DNA of 64,000 nucleotides from Microbacterium hydrocarbonoxydans (GTDB taxonomy: Bacteria > Actinomycetota > Actinomycetes > Actinomycetales > Microbacteriaceae), in contig NZ_JAAKXW010000001.1 of the NCBI RefSeq assembly GCF_011752045.1, forward strand, positions 806,001 to 870,000. Reading direction: 5' to 3'. Shown one piece after another: positions 54,421-63,790 of the stretch (within the stretch, counting starts at the first letter, position 1; every line of letters starts with the position of its first letter). The position numbers and the translations under genes are program-made. The notes under the pieces were generated by a model. That model was not told the DNA's origin and searched no databases. It saw only the letters and a list, made by a program, of their open reading frames with translations.

Positions 54421-56094
54421 GTGACAGGGAAGTCCGCCGTCCGGCTGCGCTTCGCGACCCGCGCCCTGCTGCTGCACCTCGCGACCGTCGCACTCGTGGT
54501 CGCCCTGTGCACCGGCGTGTACCTCGCCCTCGCCGTGCAGCAGCTTCGGGCGGAGGCCGAGTCGACCGCCCTCGGCATCGCACGCACCGTGGCGGAGGAC
54601 CCGCAGGTCCGCGCCGAGGTCGCGCGCATCTCGGCCGCGGCAGAGTCCCCCGCGGCCGGCGAGCTCCGTGACGGCGAACTGCAGCGGCTCGCCCTCGACA
54701 TCGCCGCGCGCACCGGAGCTCTGTTCGTCGTGGTGACCGATGACAACGGCATCCGTCTCGCGCATCCGCTCCCCGCCCGCATCGGGGAGGAGGTCAGCAC
54801 CCCGTTCGAGGAGGTGCTGGCCGGGAACGAGGTCGTCGACTGGCAGACCGGGACGCTCGGGGAATCGGCCCGCGCGAAGGTCCCGGTGCTCGACGACGCC
54901 GGCGCACCGGTCGGCGAGGTGAGCGTGGGGTTCGAGCGTGCGGGGGTCTTCGACGACCTGCCGCCGCTGCTCGCCGTGATCGGGCTGACCGCGGCCGGGG
55001 CGCTCGCGCTCGCGCTGCTCGCTTTCCTCCTGCTCCGCCGGCGCTGGGAGCGACTGACCCTCGGCGTGCAGCCGGAGGAGCTCGTCGCCCTCGTGCACAA
55101 CCAGACCGCCGTGCTCAACGGCGTCGGGGACGGCGTGCTCGCGATCGATGCGGCCGGCGTCGTGCGCGTGAGCAACGACGCGGCCGACCGGATGCTCGGC
55201 CTCGAGGCCCCGGTCGGCCGGCCGCTCGCCGCTCTCGACCTCCCCGACGCGGTGCTGGCGACGGCGACCGGCGCCCGTCCCCGGTCGAGCGCGCTCGTCG
55301 GCGAGCGGATGCTGTACCTCGACCACCGCCCGGTCATCCGCGACGGGCGCTCCCTCGGCGAGGTGCTCGTCGTCCGCGATCGCACCGACCTCATCGCGCT
55401 GACGGAACGGCTGGAGACGGTGCGCGCGATGACTGCGGCGCTGCGCGTGCAGCGGCACGAGTTCGCGAACCGGATGCATGTCGCAGCCGGGCTCATCGAT
55501 GCCGACCGGATCGTCGACGCGCGCGCCTTCCTCGGCGAGCTGGTCGAGCGCGGCGCCGTCGCCTTCCCCGTCACGGGCCTCGACCTGCTCGCCGATCCGT
55601 TCCTGCACTCCTTCCTCGGCGCGAAGGGCATCGAGGCCGCGGAGCGCGGAGTGACGCTGCGGATCGCGGAGGAGTCCCAGCTCCTCGGCGCCGTCGCCGC
55701 CGTGGAGGACGTGGCGGCCGTGCTCGGCAACCTCATCGACAACGCGGTGACCGCCGCCGTCGCCGGGGAGAGGATCCCCCGCTGGGTCGAGGTCGCGGTT
55801 CTCTGCGACGCCGACGCCCTCGTCGTCACCGTGGCCGATTCCGGTCCCGGTCTCGGACGCCCCGACCCGATCGCGCCCGCGGCGGACGGGGACGACGCCG
55901 ACGACCGCGTGCACGGACACGGCCTCGGGCTGCCGCTCTCCAGGGAGGTCGCCCGGCGCAGCGGAGGCGACCTCTGGGTCATCGATCCCGGCGGCGACGA
56001 GCACGGCGCGGTGTTCGCCGCGCGGATCGGCGGCGCCGTCGACCCGGCAGCGGCGCACGAGCACTCCCCCGCCGATCAGAAGGAGAACCGATGA
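54421..56094 (+). CDS. Sensor histidine kinase, CitA/DcuS family
   Basis: 557 residues. Layout: membrane helix (about 15-40), extracellular PAS-like sensor (about 40-175, with VVVTDDNGIRLAHPLPARIG), second membrane helix (LLAVIGLTAAGALALALLAF), cytoplasmic PAS (VLNGVGDGVLAIDAAGVVRV), then the kinase. The phospho-acceptor His is in RVQRHEFANRMHV, with NLIDNAVTAA (N box), DSGPGLG and GHGLGLPLS (G boxes). This family senses citrate or C4-dicarboxylates. The start is a GTG with GGGAGG before it. The stop overlaps the response regulator ATG (ATGA). Confidence 0.95.
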   Translation: MTGKSAVRLRFATRALLLHLATVALVVALCTGVYLALAVQQLRAEAESTALGIARTVAEDPQVRAEVARISAAAESPAAGELRDGELQRLALDIAARTGALFVVVTDDNGIRLAHPLPARIGEEVSTPFEEVLAGNEVVDWQTGTLGESARAKVPVLDDAGAPVGEVSVGFERAGVFDDLPPLLAVIGLTAAGALALALLAFLLLRRRWERLTLGVQPEELVALVHNQTAVLNGVGDGVLAIDAAGVVRVSNDAADRMLGLEAPVGRPLAALDLPDAVLATATGARPRSSALVGERMLYLDHRPVIRDGRSLGEVLVVRDRTDLIALTERLETVRAMTAALRVQRHEFANRMHVAAGLIDADRIVDARAFLGELVERGAVAFPVTGLDLLADPFLHSFLGAKGIEAAERGVTLRIAEESQLLGAVAAVEDVAAVLGNLIDNAVTAAVAGERIPRWVEVAVLCDADALVVTVADSGPGLGRPDPIAPAADGDDADDRVHGHGLGLPLSREVARRSGGDLWVIDPGGDEHGAVFAARIGGAVDPAAAHEHSPADQKENR

Positions 56095-56744
56095 CCGCTC
56101 CCCTGCGCGTCCTCATCCTGGACGACGACTTCCGCGTCGCCCAGCTGCATCAGGGCATCGTCGACGATCACCCCGGGTTCGCGACGACGGAGCCCGTACG
56201 GTCGATAGCGGCGGCGCGGGACAGCATCCGCCTCCACCGGCCCGACCTGCTCGTCGCCGATGTGTACCTCCCGGATGGCGACGGCATCGGCCTCGTGCGC
56301 GACGCCGGGGTCGATGCCATCCTGATCTCCGCCGCGGACGACGCGCCCACGGTGCGGCGAGCCCTCCGTTCCGGGGCTCTCGGGTACCTGGTGAAGCCGT
56401 TCGAGCGGCGTGCGCTCACGTCGCTCCTCGACCGGTACGCGCGCTACCGCAATCTGCTCTCCGGCGACCGCCCGGTGCGCCAGGAGGAGGTGAACCGCGC
56501 CCTGGCGATCCTGCACGGCGCCGGGGAGCCGGTGTCGCTGTCACGCTCGGCCACGGAGCAGCTCGTGCTCGCCGCGCTCGGCGACGACGAGGCCTCGGCC
56601 GCGGAGGTCGGCGAGCGGGCCGGCATCTCACGGGCCACCGCGCAGCGTCATCTCGCCGCTCTCGCGGCACGCTCAATCGTGGAGGTGCGACTGCGCTACG
56701 GCGCCACCGGCCGTCCGGAGCACCGGTACGCCGCGCGCCGCTGA
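56091..56744 (+). CDS. Response regulator, CitB/DcuR family
   Basis: 217 residues. The receiver domain (1 to about 120) has the acidic pair in LILDDDFRV, phospho-acceptor Asp in [13 protein letters not shown] and the conserved Lys in GYLVKPFE. The C-terminal winged helix ([38 protein letters not shown]) binds DNA. It is translated together with the kinase and probably activates the divergent CitMHS gene. Confidence 0.94.
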   Translation: MTAPLRVLILDDDFRVAQLHQGIVDDHPGFATTEPVRSIAAARDSIRLHRPDLLVADVYLPDGDGIGLVRDAGVDAILISAADDAPTVRRALRSGALGYLVKPFERRALTSLLDRYARYRNLLSGDRPVRQEEVNRALAILHGAGEPVSLSRSATEQLVLAALGDDEASAAEVGERAGISRATAQRHLAALAARSIVEVRLRYGATGRPEHRYAARR

Positions 56745-56769
56745 TCCGGCATGCAGGGAGACCGCGCCG

Positions 56770-57849
56770 TCAGGACTCGGTGCCGACGGCGGCGAGTCGC
56801 GCCTCCTCGTCGGCGGCGATGGCGCTCTCGATGATCGGGTCGAGGGCGCCGTCCATCACCTGGTCGAGGTTGTACGCCTTGAAACCGGTGCGGTGGTCGG
56901 CGATCCGGTTCTCCGGGAAGTTGTAGGTGCGGATGCGCTCCGAACGGTCCATCGTGCGGATCTGCGACTTGCGGGCGTCGGACGCCACGGCATCCAGCTC
57001 CTCCTGCTGCTTGGCGAGCAGGCGCGCGCGGAGCACGCGCATGGCCGCCTCGCGGTTCTGCAGCTGGGACTTCTCGTTCTGCATCGACACGACGATGCCG
57101 GTCGGCACGTGCGTGATGCGCACGGCGGAGTCCGTGGTGTTGACCGACTGACCGCCGGGACCGGAGGAGCGGAACACGTCGATCTTGAGGTCGTTCTGGT
57201 CGATCTGGATCTCCTCGGGCTCGTCGACCTCGGGGAACACCAGGACGCCGGTGGTGGAGGTGTGGATCCGCCCCTGGGACTCCGTGGCCGGCACCCGCTG
57301 GACGCGGTGCACGCCGCCCTCGTACTTGAGATGCGCCCACACGCCCTGCGCGGGGTCGCTCGACGACCCCTTGATCGCGACCTGCACGTCCTTGTAGCCG
57401 CCCAGGTCGGACTCGTTGCGCTCCAGGAGCTCGGTCTTCCAGCCCTTGGACGCGGCGTACTGGACGTACATGCGCAGCAGGTCGGCGGCGAACAGCGCGG
57501 ACTCGGCGCCGCCCTCCCCCGCCTTGATCTCCATGATCACGTCGCGCGCGTCGTCGGGGTCGCGCGGGATGAGCAGGCGGCGCAGCCTCTCCTGCGCGGC
57601 CTGCAGCCCCTCCTCGAGGGCGGGGATCTCCGCCGCGAACGCGTCGTCCTCACGCGCGAGCTCGCGCGCGGCGTCCAGATCGTCGGATGCCGCGACCCAC
57701 GCCTCGTGGGCGGCGACGATCCTCGACAGCTCGGCGTAGCGGCGGTTGACGCGCTTCGCCCTGGCTGCGTCGGCGTGCACCGCCGGGTCGGAGAGCTCCT
57801 CCTGCACCCGGCGGTGCTCGTCGATCAGAGTCTGGACGGACTCGAACAC
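56770..57849 (-). CDS. prfA: Peptide chain release factor 1
   Basis: 359 residues. RF1 reads UAA and UAG stops. The GGQ hydrolysis motif is in [16 protein letters not shown] near residue 231, and the stop-codon-recognition domain precedes it ([20 protein letters not shown]). The C-terminus holds [19 protein letters not shown]. It lies 11 bases after rho on the same strand. rpmE, often found between the two, is absent. Confidence 0.98.
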   Translation of the reverse strand: MFESVQTLIDEHRRVQEELSDPAVHADAARAKRVNRRYAELSRIVAAHEAWVAASDDLDAARELAREDDAFAAEIPALEEGLQAAQERLRRLLIPRDPDDARDVIMEIKAGEGGAESALFAADLLRMYVQYAASKGWKTELLERNESDLGGYKDVQVAIKGSSSDPAQGVWAHLKYEGGVHRVQRVPATESQGRIHTSTTGVLVFPEVDEPEEIQIDQNDLKIDVFRSSGPGGQSVNTTDSAVRITHVPTGIVVSMQNEKSQLQNREAAMRVLRARLLAKQQEELDAVASDARKSQIRTMDRSERIRTYNFPENRIADHRTGFKAYNLDQVMDGALDPIIESAIAADEEARLAAVGTES

Positions 57850-57860
57850 GGCTGCTCCGC

Positions 57861-59753
57861 TCAGCGGATGTTGTTGTCGTGCCCGTGGCCGCCGGCCGGC
57901 AGCGTCGGGATCGACTTCTGCATCTGCACGAGGAACTCGACGTTGGAGTGCGTCTCCTTGAGCTTGCCGAGCACGACCTCGAGGGCCTGCTGCTGGTCGA
58001 GGCCCGCGAGGGCTCGACGCAGCTTCCAGGTGATCTTCACCTCGTCGGCGGAGAGCAGCATCTCCTCGCGGCGGGTGCTCGACGCGTTGACGTCGACCGC
58101 CGGGAAGATCCGCTTGTCGGCGAGGGCGCGCGAGAGGCGCAGCTCGCTGTTGCCGGTGCCCTTGAACTCCTCGAAGATGACCTCGTCCATCTTCGAGCCG
58201 GTCTCGACGAGCGCGGTGGCGAGGATCGTGAGCGATCCGCCGTTCTCGATGTTGCGCGCGGCGCCGAAGAAGCGCTTGGGCGGGTAGAGGGCCGAGGCGT
58301 CGACGCCGCCGGTGAGCACGCGGCCGGAGGCCGGGGCGGCGAGGTTGTACGCGCGGCCGAGACGGGTGATCGAGTCGAGCAGCACGACGACGTCGCGCCC
58401 CAGCTCGACCAGGCGCTTGGCGCGCTCGATCGCGAGCTCGGCGACCGTGGTGTGGTCCTCGGCGGGGCGATCGAAGGTCGAGGCGATGACCTCGCCCTTG
58501 ACCGAGCGCTCCATGTCGGTGACCTCTTCGGGGCGCTCGTCGACGAGCACGACCATGAGGTGGACCTCGGGGTTGTTGATCGCGATGGCGTTGGCGATCT
58601 GCTGCAGCACGATCGTCTTGCCGGCCTTCGGCGGTGCGACGATGAGGCCGCGCTGGCCCTTGCCGATCGGCGCCACGAGGTCGATGATGCGCTGGGTCAG
58701 CTTCTCGGGAGCCGTCTCCAGGCGGAGGCGCTCCTGCGGGTACAGCGGGGTGAGCTTGCCGAACTCGACGCGGGTGGCGGCGTCGTCGACGGAGAGTCCG
58801 TTGATCGAGTCGACCTTGACCAGTGCGTTGTACTTCTGGCGGCCCTGCTGCTCGCCCTCACGGGGCTGCTTGATGGCGCCGACGATCGCGTCGCCCTTGC
58901 GCAGGTTGTACTTCTTCACCTGGCCGAGCGAGACGTAGACGTCGCTGGGACCGGACAGGTAGCCGGTGGTGCGGACGAAGGCGTAGTTGTCCAGCACGTC
59001 GAGGATGCCGGCGATCGGGATGAGGACGTCGTCCTCGCCGATCTCGGTCTCGAACTCGTCGACCGGGGTGCCGCTGCGGCGCTTGTTGCGCTGGCGGCTG
59101 CGGCCGTTGCCGCCGTCCTCCTCGGCCGGAGCGTTCTGCTGCTGCTCGCCGTTGCCGCCGTTGCCGTTCTGACCGCGGCCGCGGTTGCGGCTCCGGTTGC
59201 GGCTGCGTCCGCGGCCGCCCTGCTCGTCGCCGCCTTCGCCGCCGTCGGCGGAGTCGGCGGAGGACGCCTCAGCCGGCTTCTCAGCGGGGGCCTCAGCCGG
59301 CTTCTCGGCAGCAGGCGCCTCGGACTCGGCGGCAGCCGCTGCGGCCTTCGGCGCGCGACGTCCGCGGCCGGTGGTCTTCGGGGCCGGAGCCTCGGCGTCC
59401 GAGGAGGGCGCCTCGACGGCCTTCTCGGCCGGGGCCTCTGCAGGCTTGGCGTCGGCCGGGGCCGGCTGCTCGGCGGGCGTCTCCGCCTCGGTCTTCTTCG
59501 CGCGGCTGCGGCTGGGGCGCTTCGCCTTAGGTGCGGGCTCGGCGGTCTCCGCCGCCGGGGCGTCCGCCGGGGCGGCGTCCGCGGCCGCGGCGGCCTTCTC
59601 GGCCTTCGCCGTCGCAGTGGCGGTGGTCGCACGGCGCGGGGCGCGCTTGCGGGCCGGCGCGGCCTCGGTGGTCGTGTCAGCGCTCACGGCAGCCGCCGGA
59701 GCTTCGGCGACCGCAGCCGCCTGATCGTTCTGGGTCTCGGAGAAATTCTCCAC
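57861..59753 (-). CDS. rho: Transcription termination factor Rho
   Basis: 630 residues. The C-terminal 370 or so are canonical: RNA-binding domain ([20 protein letters not shown]), Walker A APPKAGKT near residue 371, [20 protein letters not shown] and the R-loop/secondary site region [17 protein letters not shown]. The N-terminal 230 residues are an Ala/Glu/Pro-rich and then Arg/Asn/Gly-rich insertion ([15 protein letters not shown]), typical of high-GC actinobacteria and likely to bind RNA. GTG 59753 was chosen for the GGGAG five bases before it; upstream in-frame starts up to 59801 are possible. Confidence 0.97.
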   Translation of the reverse strand: MENFSETQNDQAAAVAEAPAAAVSADTTTEAAPARKRAPRRATTATATAKAEKAAAAADAAPADAPAAETAEPAPKAKRPSRSRAKKTEAETPAEQPAPADAKPAEAPAEKAVEAPSSDAEAPAPKTTGRGRRAPKAAAAAAESEAPAAEKPAEAPAEKPAEASSADSADGGEGGDEQGGRGRSRNRSRNRGRGQNGNGGNGEQQQNAPAEEDGGNGRSRQRNKRRSGTPVDEFETEIGEDDVLIPIAGILDVLDNYAFVRTTGYLSGPSDVYVSLGQVKKYNLRKGDAIVGAIKQPREGEQQGRQKYNALVKVDSINGLSVDDAATRVEFGKLTPLYPQERLRLETAPEKLTQRIIDLVAPIGKGQRGLIVAPPKAGKTIVLQQIANAIAINNPEVHLMVVLVDERPEEVTDMERSVKGEVIASTFDRPAEDHTTVAELAIERAKRLVELGRDVVVLLDSITRLGRAYNLAAPASGRVLTGGVDASALYPPKRFFGAARNIENGGSLTILATALVETGSKMDEVIFEEFKGTGNSELRLSRALADKRIFPAVDVNASSTRREEMLLSADEVKITWKLRRALAGLDQQQALEVVLGKLKETHSNVEFLVQMQKSIPTLPAGGHGHDNNIR

Positions 59754-59917
59754 GAGTACTCCCTCTTTGGTCTCGGAGACATGAGCGTTGTACGCGCACA
59801 ACGGGTGCTGCGCGCGATCGCACGGGCCGACGCTCGGCGCCGGCCAGCCATGACACAGGTGTCAGAGGGGTTTGCGTGCGGGTCTTGCAGAGTTGCAATG
59901 GGGCCAGATTCACGCAG

Positions 59918-60853
59918 TTACGTGGAGCCCTCCGCTCGATCCTCCACTGTACCACCACGGACGTCGACGGCGAGCAGGAGCGCCTCCCACGGGGTGTCGG
60001 TCGTCGCGTTCGCGACCTCGACGGCATCCTGGCGGCTTCCGGGGCCGTCCGCGAGCACGAGCACGCTGGGACCGGCGCCGGAGACGACCGCTGCGAAGCC
60101 CGCCTTGCGCAGCGCCTGCACGAGACGCTGCGTCTCGGGCATGGCCTCCGCGCGGTAGTCCTGGTGCAGCCGGTCGGCCGTCGCGTCGAGCAGCAGCTCC
60201 GGGCTCTGCATGAGCGCCGCGATCAGCAGCGCGGAGCGGGAGACGTTGAACACGGCGTCCTCGGTGGAGACCTGCGGCGGCTGCAGGGACCGGGCCTTGG
60301 ACGTCGACATCGTGTAGGAGGGCACGAGCACGAGCGGGGAGACGCCGCGATGCACGAGCAGCTTCTTGTGCTGCGGTCCGCGCTCGCCCATCCATGCGAT
60401 CGTCAGGCCGCCGAACAGCGCGGGCGCGACGTTGTCGGGGTGGCCTTCGATCTCGGTGGCGAGACGGAGCAGGTCGTCGTCCGACAGCTCGACGTCACCG
60501 GCCAGCAGGCCCTTGGCGGCGAGGATGCCCGCGGTCACCGCGGCACCCGACGAGCCGAGGCCGCGCCCGTGAGGAACGCCGTTCTCGGCGACGATCCGCA
60601 CGCCCGGCATCGGACGGCCCACGTCGGCGTACACGTGCGCGACGGTGCGGACGATGAGGTTGGACGCGTCGCGGGGGATCTCGTCCGCGCCCGACCCGGA
60701 GACCTCGATCTCCAGCTCGCCCGGGGGGAGCTCGGTGACGACGAGGTGGTCGTAGACGCTGAGCGCGAGGCCGAGCGTGTCGAATCCGGGGCCGAGGTTC
60801 GCGCTCGTCGCAGGGACGGTGACCTCGACGCTGCGGCCGACCGGCATCGTCAC
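59918..60853 (-). CDS. thrB: Homoserine kinase
   Basis: 311 residues. This GHMP kinase phosphorylates homoserine in threonine synthesis. VTVPATSANLGPGFDTLG and the ATP-binding VPHGRGLGSSGAAVTAGI are diagnostic, and the C-terminal AVVSGAGPSVLVLAD is motif 3. The ATG overlaps the hom stop by four bases. Threonine synthase (thrC), usually between hom and thrB, is missing here. The 164-base gap to rho holds no gene that I can see. Confidence 0.97.
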   Translation of the reverse strand: MTMPVGRSVEVTVPATSANLGPGFDTLGLALSVYDHLVVTELPPGELEIEVSGSGADEIPRDASNLIVRTVAHVYADVGRPMPGVRIVAENGVPHGRGLGSSGAAVTAGILAAKGLLAGDVELSDDDLLRLATEIEGHPDNVAPALFGGLTIAWMGERGPQHKKLLVHRGVSPLVLVPSYTMSTSKARSLQPPQVSTEDAVFNVSRSALLIAALMQSPELLLDATADRLHQDYRAEAMPETQRLVQALRKAGFAAVVSGAGPSVLVLADGPGSRQDAVEVANATTDTPWEALLLAVDVRGGTVEDRAEGST

Positions 60854-62154
60854 TCGCCTTCCACGCGCAGAACGGAGACCACGCGCTCGACGACGGCGCT
60901 GGCGGCCAGCGCGTCCACCGTGGCGCTCAGGGCGCCCTCTGACGCACGGTGCGTGCCGATCACGAGGCGCGCCGTCGGCTCGTCCTCGCCCTCCACGGTC
61001 TGCACGACGGTGGCGACCGAGACGCCGCCGTCGCTGAGGATGCCCGCGACCGTGGCGAGCACGCCGGCGGCATCCGACACCTCGAGCGTGATCTGGTACC
61101 GGGTGGTGACGTGGCTGATCGGGACGATCGGAAGGTTCGCGCGCGTGGACTCGCCGACGCCGACGCCGCCGGCGATGTGGCGGCGGGCGGCGGAGACGAC
61201 GTCGCCGAGCACGGCGGAGGCCGTCTGCACGCCGCCGGCGCCTGCACCGTAGAACATCAGAGAGCCGGCCGCCTCGGCCTCGACGAACACGGCGTTGTTC
61301 GCGCCGTGCACGGAGGCGAGCGGGTGCGACTGCGGCACCAGGGCCGGGTACACGCGCACGGAGATCGACTCGGCGCCGTCGGCCTCGATGCGCTCGCAGA
61401 CGGCGAGGAGCTTGATGACGAAGCCCGCCGAACGCGCCTCGGAGATCATCGACGCGGTGATGGACGAGATGCCCTCGCGGTGCACGGCCTCGAGCGGCAC
61501 GGCGGTGTGGAACGCGAGGCTCGCGAGGATCGCGGCCTTCTGTGCGGCGTCGTAGCCCTCGACATCGGCCGTGGGGTCGGCCTCCGCGTAGCCGAGACGC
61601 TGCGCGTCGGCGAGCACCTCGGCGAAGTCGGCGCCCTCGGTGTCCATCCGGTCGAGGATGTAGTTCGTGGTGCCGTTGACGATGCCCATGATCCGCACGA
61701 CCCGATCTCCGGCGAGCGAGTCGCGCAGGGGGCGGATGATCGGGATCGCGCCCGCGGCGGCGGCCTCGTAGTAGACCGAGGCGCCCACGCGGTCCGCGGC
61801 CTCGAACAGCTCGGGACCGTGCGTAGCGAGCAGCGCCTTGTTGGCGGTGACGACGTCGGCGCCGGAGCCGATGGCCTGGAGGATGCTGGTGCGGGCCGGC
61901 TCGATGCCGCCGATGAGCTCGATCACGATGTCCGCCCCGAGGATCAGCGACTCGGCGTCGGTGGTGAAGAGCTCCTTCGGCAGCTCGACATCGCGCGGGG
62001 CGTCGACGTCGCGCACGGCGATGCCTGCGAGTTCGAGGGACGCGCCTGCACGGTCGGCGAGCTCGTCGCCATGGCGCAGCAGAAGGGCTGCGACCTGGGA
62101 GCCGACCGCCCCGGCGCCGAGCAGCGCCACCCGAAGTCGTCGGTACTCAGTCAT
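60850..62154 (-). CDS. hom: Homoserine dehydrogenase
   Basis: 434 residues. It reduces aspartate semialdehyde to homoserine. The NAD(P) motif is ALLGAGAVGSQVAALL, and the catalytic region includes VNGTTNYILDRM and EADPTADVEGYDAAQKAAIL. A C-terminal ACT domain (LEVSDAAGVLATVAGILSDG) indicates threonine feedback control. AGGAG lies seven bases before the ATG. A short ORF with its own ribosome site overlaps the start. It lies 69 bases after lysA. Confidence 0.97.
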   Translation of the reverse strand: MTEYRRLRVALLGAGAVGSQVAALLLRHGDELADRAGASLELAGIAVRDVDAPRDVELPKELFTTDAESLILGADIVIELIGGIEPARTSILQAIGSGADVVTANKALLATHGPELFEAADRVGASVYYEAAAAGAIPIIRPLRDSLAGDRVVRIMGIVNGTTNYILDRMDTEGADFAEVLADAQRLGYAEADPTADVEGYDAAQKAAILASLAFHTAVPLEAVHREGISSITASMISEARSAGFVIKLLAVCERIEADGAESISVRVYPALVPQSHPLASVHGANNAVFVEAEAAGSLMFYGAGAGGVQTASAVLGDVVSAARRHIAGGVGVGESTRANLPIVPISHVTTRYQITLEVSDAAGVLATVAGILSDGGVSVATVVQTVEGEDEPTARLVIGTHRASEGALSATVDALAASAVVERVVSVLRVEGE

Positions 62155-62182
62155 TCGCCGCTCCTACGTCGCTGGGGGTCAT
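62147..62182 (-). CDS. Short upstream ORF overlapping the hom start
   Basis: An 11-codon ORF, MTPSDVGAAND, has a strong GAAGGAG six bases before its ATG and terminates inside the hom start region, its TGA five bases past the hom ATG. It contains one Thr codon, so classical attenuation is unlikely. It may couple or throttle hom translation. It could also be chance. Confidence 0.3.
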   Translation of the reverse strand: MTPSDVGAAND

Positions 62183-62223
62183 CGGTTCTCCTTCGGAGGT
62201 GGTTCATGGATGCCGGCGCCGGA

Positions 62224-63681
62224 TCAGCGGTCACCGTCGTCGGCGGGCGCAGGCTCGATGCCGGCATCCCTCGACAGCACGTCCGCGATGGTCTCGCCGC
62301 GGACGATGACCCCGGCCCTGCCGTCGCGGACCGCGACGATGGGAGGACGGGGCACGTGGTTGTAGTTGCTCGACAGCGAGGCGCAGTAGGCGCCGGTCGC
62401 CGGGACGGCGAGCAGGTCGCCGGGCACGAGGTCGTCCGGCAGGTACTCGTGGTCGACGACGATGTCGCCGGACTCGCAGTGCTTGCCGACGACCCGGCTG
62501 AGCTGCGGCGCGCCGATGCCCGTGCGGGATGCGAGCCGCGCCGAGAACTGCGCTCCGTAGAGGGCGGGGCGGGCGTTGTCGCTCATGCCGCCGTCGACGC
62601 TGATGTAGCGGCGGACGACGCCGGCGTCGAGGAGCACATCCTTCGTGGTGCCGACCTCGTAGAGGGTGACCCCTGCGGTGCCGACGATCGCGCGCCCTGG
62701 CTCGAAGGAGAGCGCGGGGACCGGGATGCCGCGGGCGGCGCAGCCCTCTGCGACGGCGGCGACGATCTCGGCGGCGAGCGTCTCGATCGGGGTCGGGTCG
62801 TCGACGCGCGTGTAGGCGATGCCGAACCCGCCGCCGAGGTTGAGCTGCGGGACCGGTCCGTCCTCGAGGAGCGCGGCGTGGAGTTCGAGCACGCGTTCCG
62901 CGGACTCCCGGAAGCCGGCGACGCCGAAGATCTGCGAGCCGATGTGGCAGTGCAGACCGGCGAACTCGAGACCGGGGAGCTCCCTGATGCGCGCGACGGC
63001 GGCCTCGGCATCCGGCAGCGGGAAGCCGAACTTCTGGTCCTCGTGCGCCGTCGCGAGAAAGTCGTGGGTCTCCGCGTGCACGCCGCTGATGACGCGGACC
63101 AGCACGCGCTGCGTCGCGCCGGTGCGAGCGGTGATCGCGGCGAGCCGCTCGATCTCGATGGCGCTGTCGACGATGATCGTGCCGACGCCGACCTCGACGG
63201 CGCGCTCGAGCTCGGCGACCGACTTGTTGTTGCCGTGGAAGCCGATGGATGCCGGCGCCACGCCCGCGGCGAGGGCGACCTCGAGCTCTCCGCCCGTGCA
63301 CACATCCACACGGAGGCCCTCGTCGACCACCCAGCGGGCGACCGTCGTGCACAGGAACGCCTTGCCGGCGTAGTAGACCTGGGCGGTGGTGCCGTTGTCT
63401 CCTGCTGCGGCGTCGAAGGCGAGGCGGAAGGCGCGGGCGCGCGAGCGCACCTCGTCCTCATCGATCACGAGGAGCGGCGTGCCGTAGCTCTGGGCGAGAG
63501 CGGTGGCGCGGATGCCGCCGAGCACGAGTCCTCCGTCGGCATCGCGCGAGGCGGATGCCGGCCACACGGCCGCCGCGAGGTCGTTCGCGTCGTCGGGCAC
63601 GACGAGCCATTCCGGGGCGATCGAGTCGTCAGGGGAAAGCAAGGAGAACCAATCGTGGGGCAGCGGCGCGGGATCGCGCAC
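62224..63681 (-). CDS. lysA: Diaminopimelate decarboxylase
   Basis: 485 residues. This PLP enzyme makes lysine from meso-diaminopimelate. The cofactor Lys is in YYAGKAFLC, GFHGNNKSVAEL matches the family glycine region, HCHIGSQIFGV and GGGFGIAY bind the phosphate, and CESGDIV carries the active-site Cys. The start is a GTG; GGGGA lies about ten bases upstream, and TAGAAT at 63702-63697 is a likely -10. It is followed by hom, so lysine and threonine branches are co-located. Confidence 0.96.
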   Translation of the reverse strand: MRDPAPLPHDWFSLLSPDDSIAPEWLVVPDDANDLAAAVWPASASRDADGGLVLGGIRATALAQSYGTPLLVIDEDEVRSRARAFRLAFDAAAGDNGTTAQVYYAGKAFLCTTVARWVVDEGLRVDVCTGGELEVALAAGVAPASIGFHGNNKSVAELERAVEVGVGTIIVDSAIEIERLAAITARTGATQRVLVRVISGVHAETHDFLATAHEDQKFGFPLPDAEAAVARIRELPGLEFAGLHCHIGSQIFGVAGFRESAERVLELHAALLEDGPVPQLNLGGGFGIAYTRVDDPTPIETLAAEIVAAVAEGCAARGIPVPALSFEPGRAIVGTAGVTLYEVGTTKDVLLDAGVVRRYISVDGGMSDNARPALYGAQFSARLASRTGIGAPQLSRVVGKHCESGDIVVDHEYLPDDLVPGDLLAVPATGAYCASLSSNYNHVPRPPIVAVRDGRAGVIVRGETIADVLSRDAGIEPAPADDGDR

Positions 63682-63696
63682 TCGAGGATTCCCCCG

Positions 63697-63702
63697 ATTC
63701 TA
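63697..63702 (-). promoter_or_regulatory. -10 hexamer of the lysA-hom-thrB operon
   Basis: TAGAAT on the minus strand, 15 bases before the lysA GTG. No -35 or leader-peptide structure was recognised. Confidence 0.4.
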
Positions 63703-63777
63703 TGGCACCTGCACCGCGACGCCTGCCACGGTGACAGGGCCGATTCAAGGCCTTGTGCGGCGTCCGCGATGCCCGCA

Positions 63778-63783
63778 TAGGCT
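63778..63783 (+). promoter_or_regulatory. -10 hexamer, leaderless YihY-type gene mRNA
   Basis: TAGGCT, seven bases before the ATG at 63791, in the same CGCATAGGCTGG context as at 25499. Confidence 0.45.
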
Positions 63784-63790
63784 GGGCGCG

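Noticed and set aside
60949..63780. 943-codon plus-strand frame opposite hom and lysA
   Set aside because: Antisense to two clearly real genes; no domain seen.
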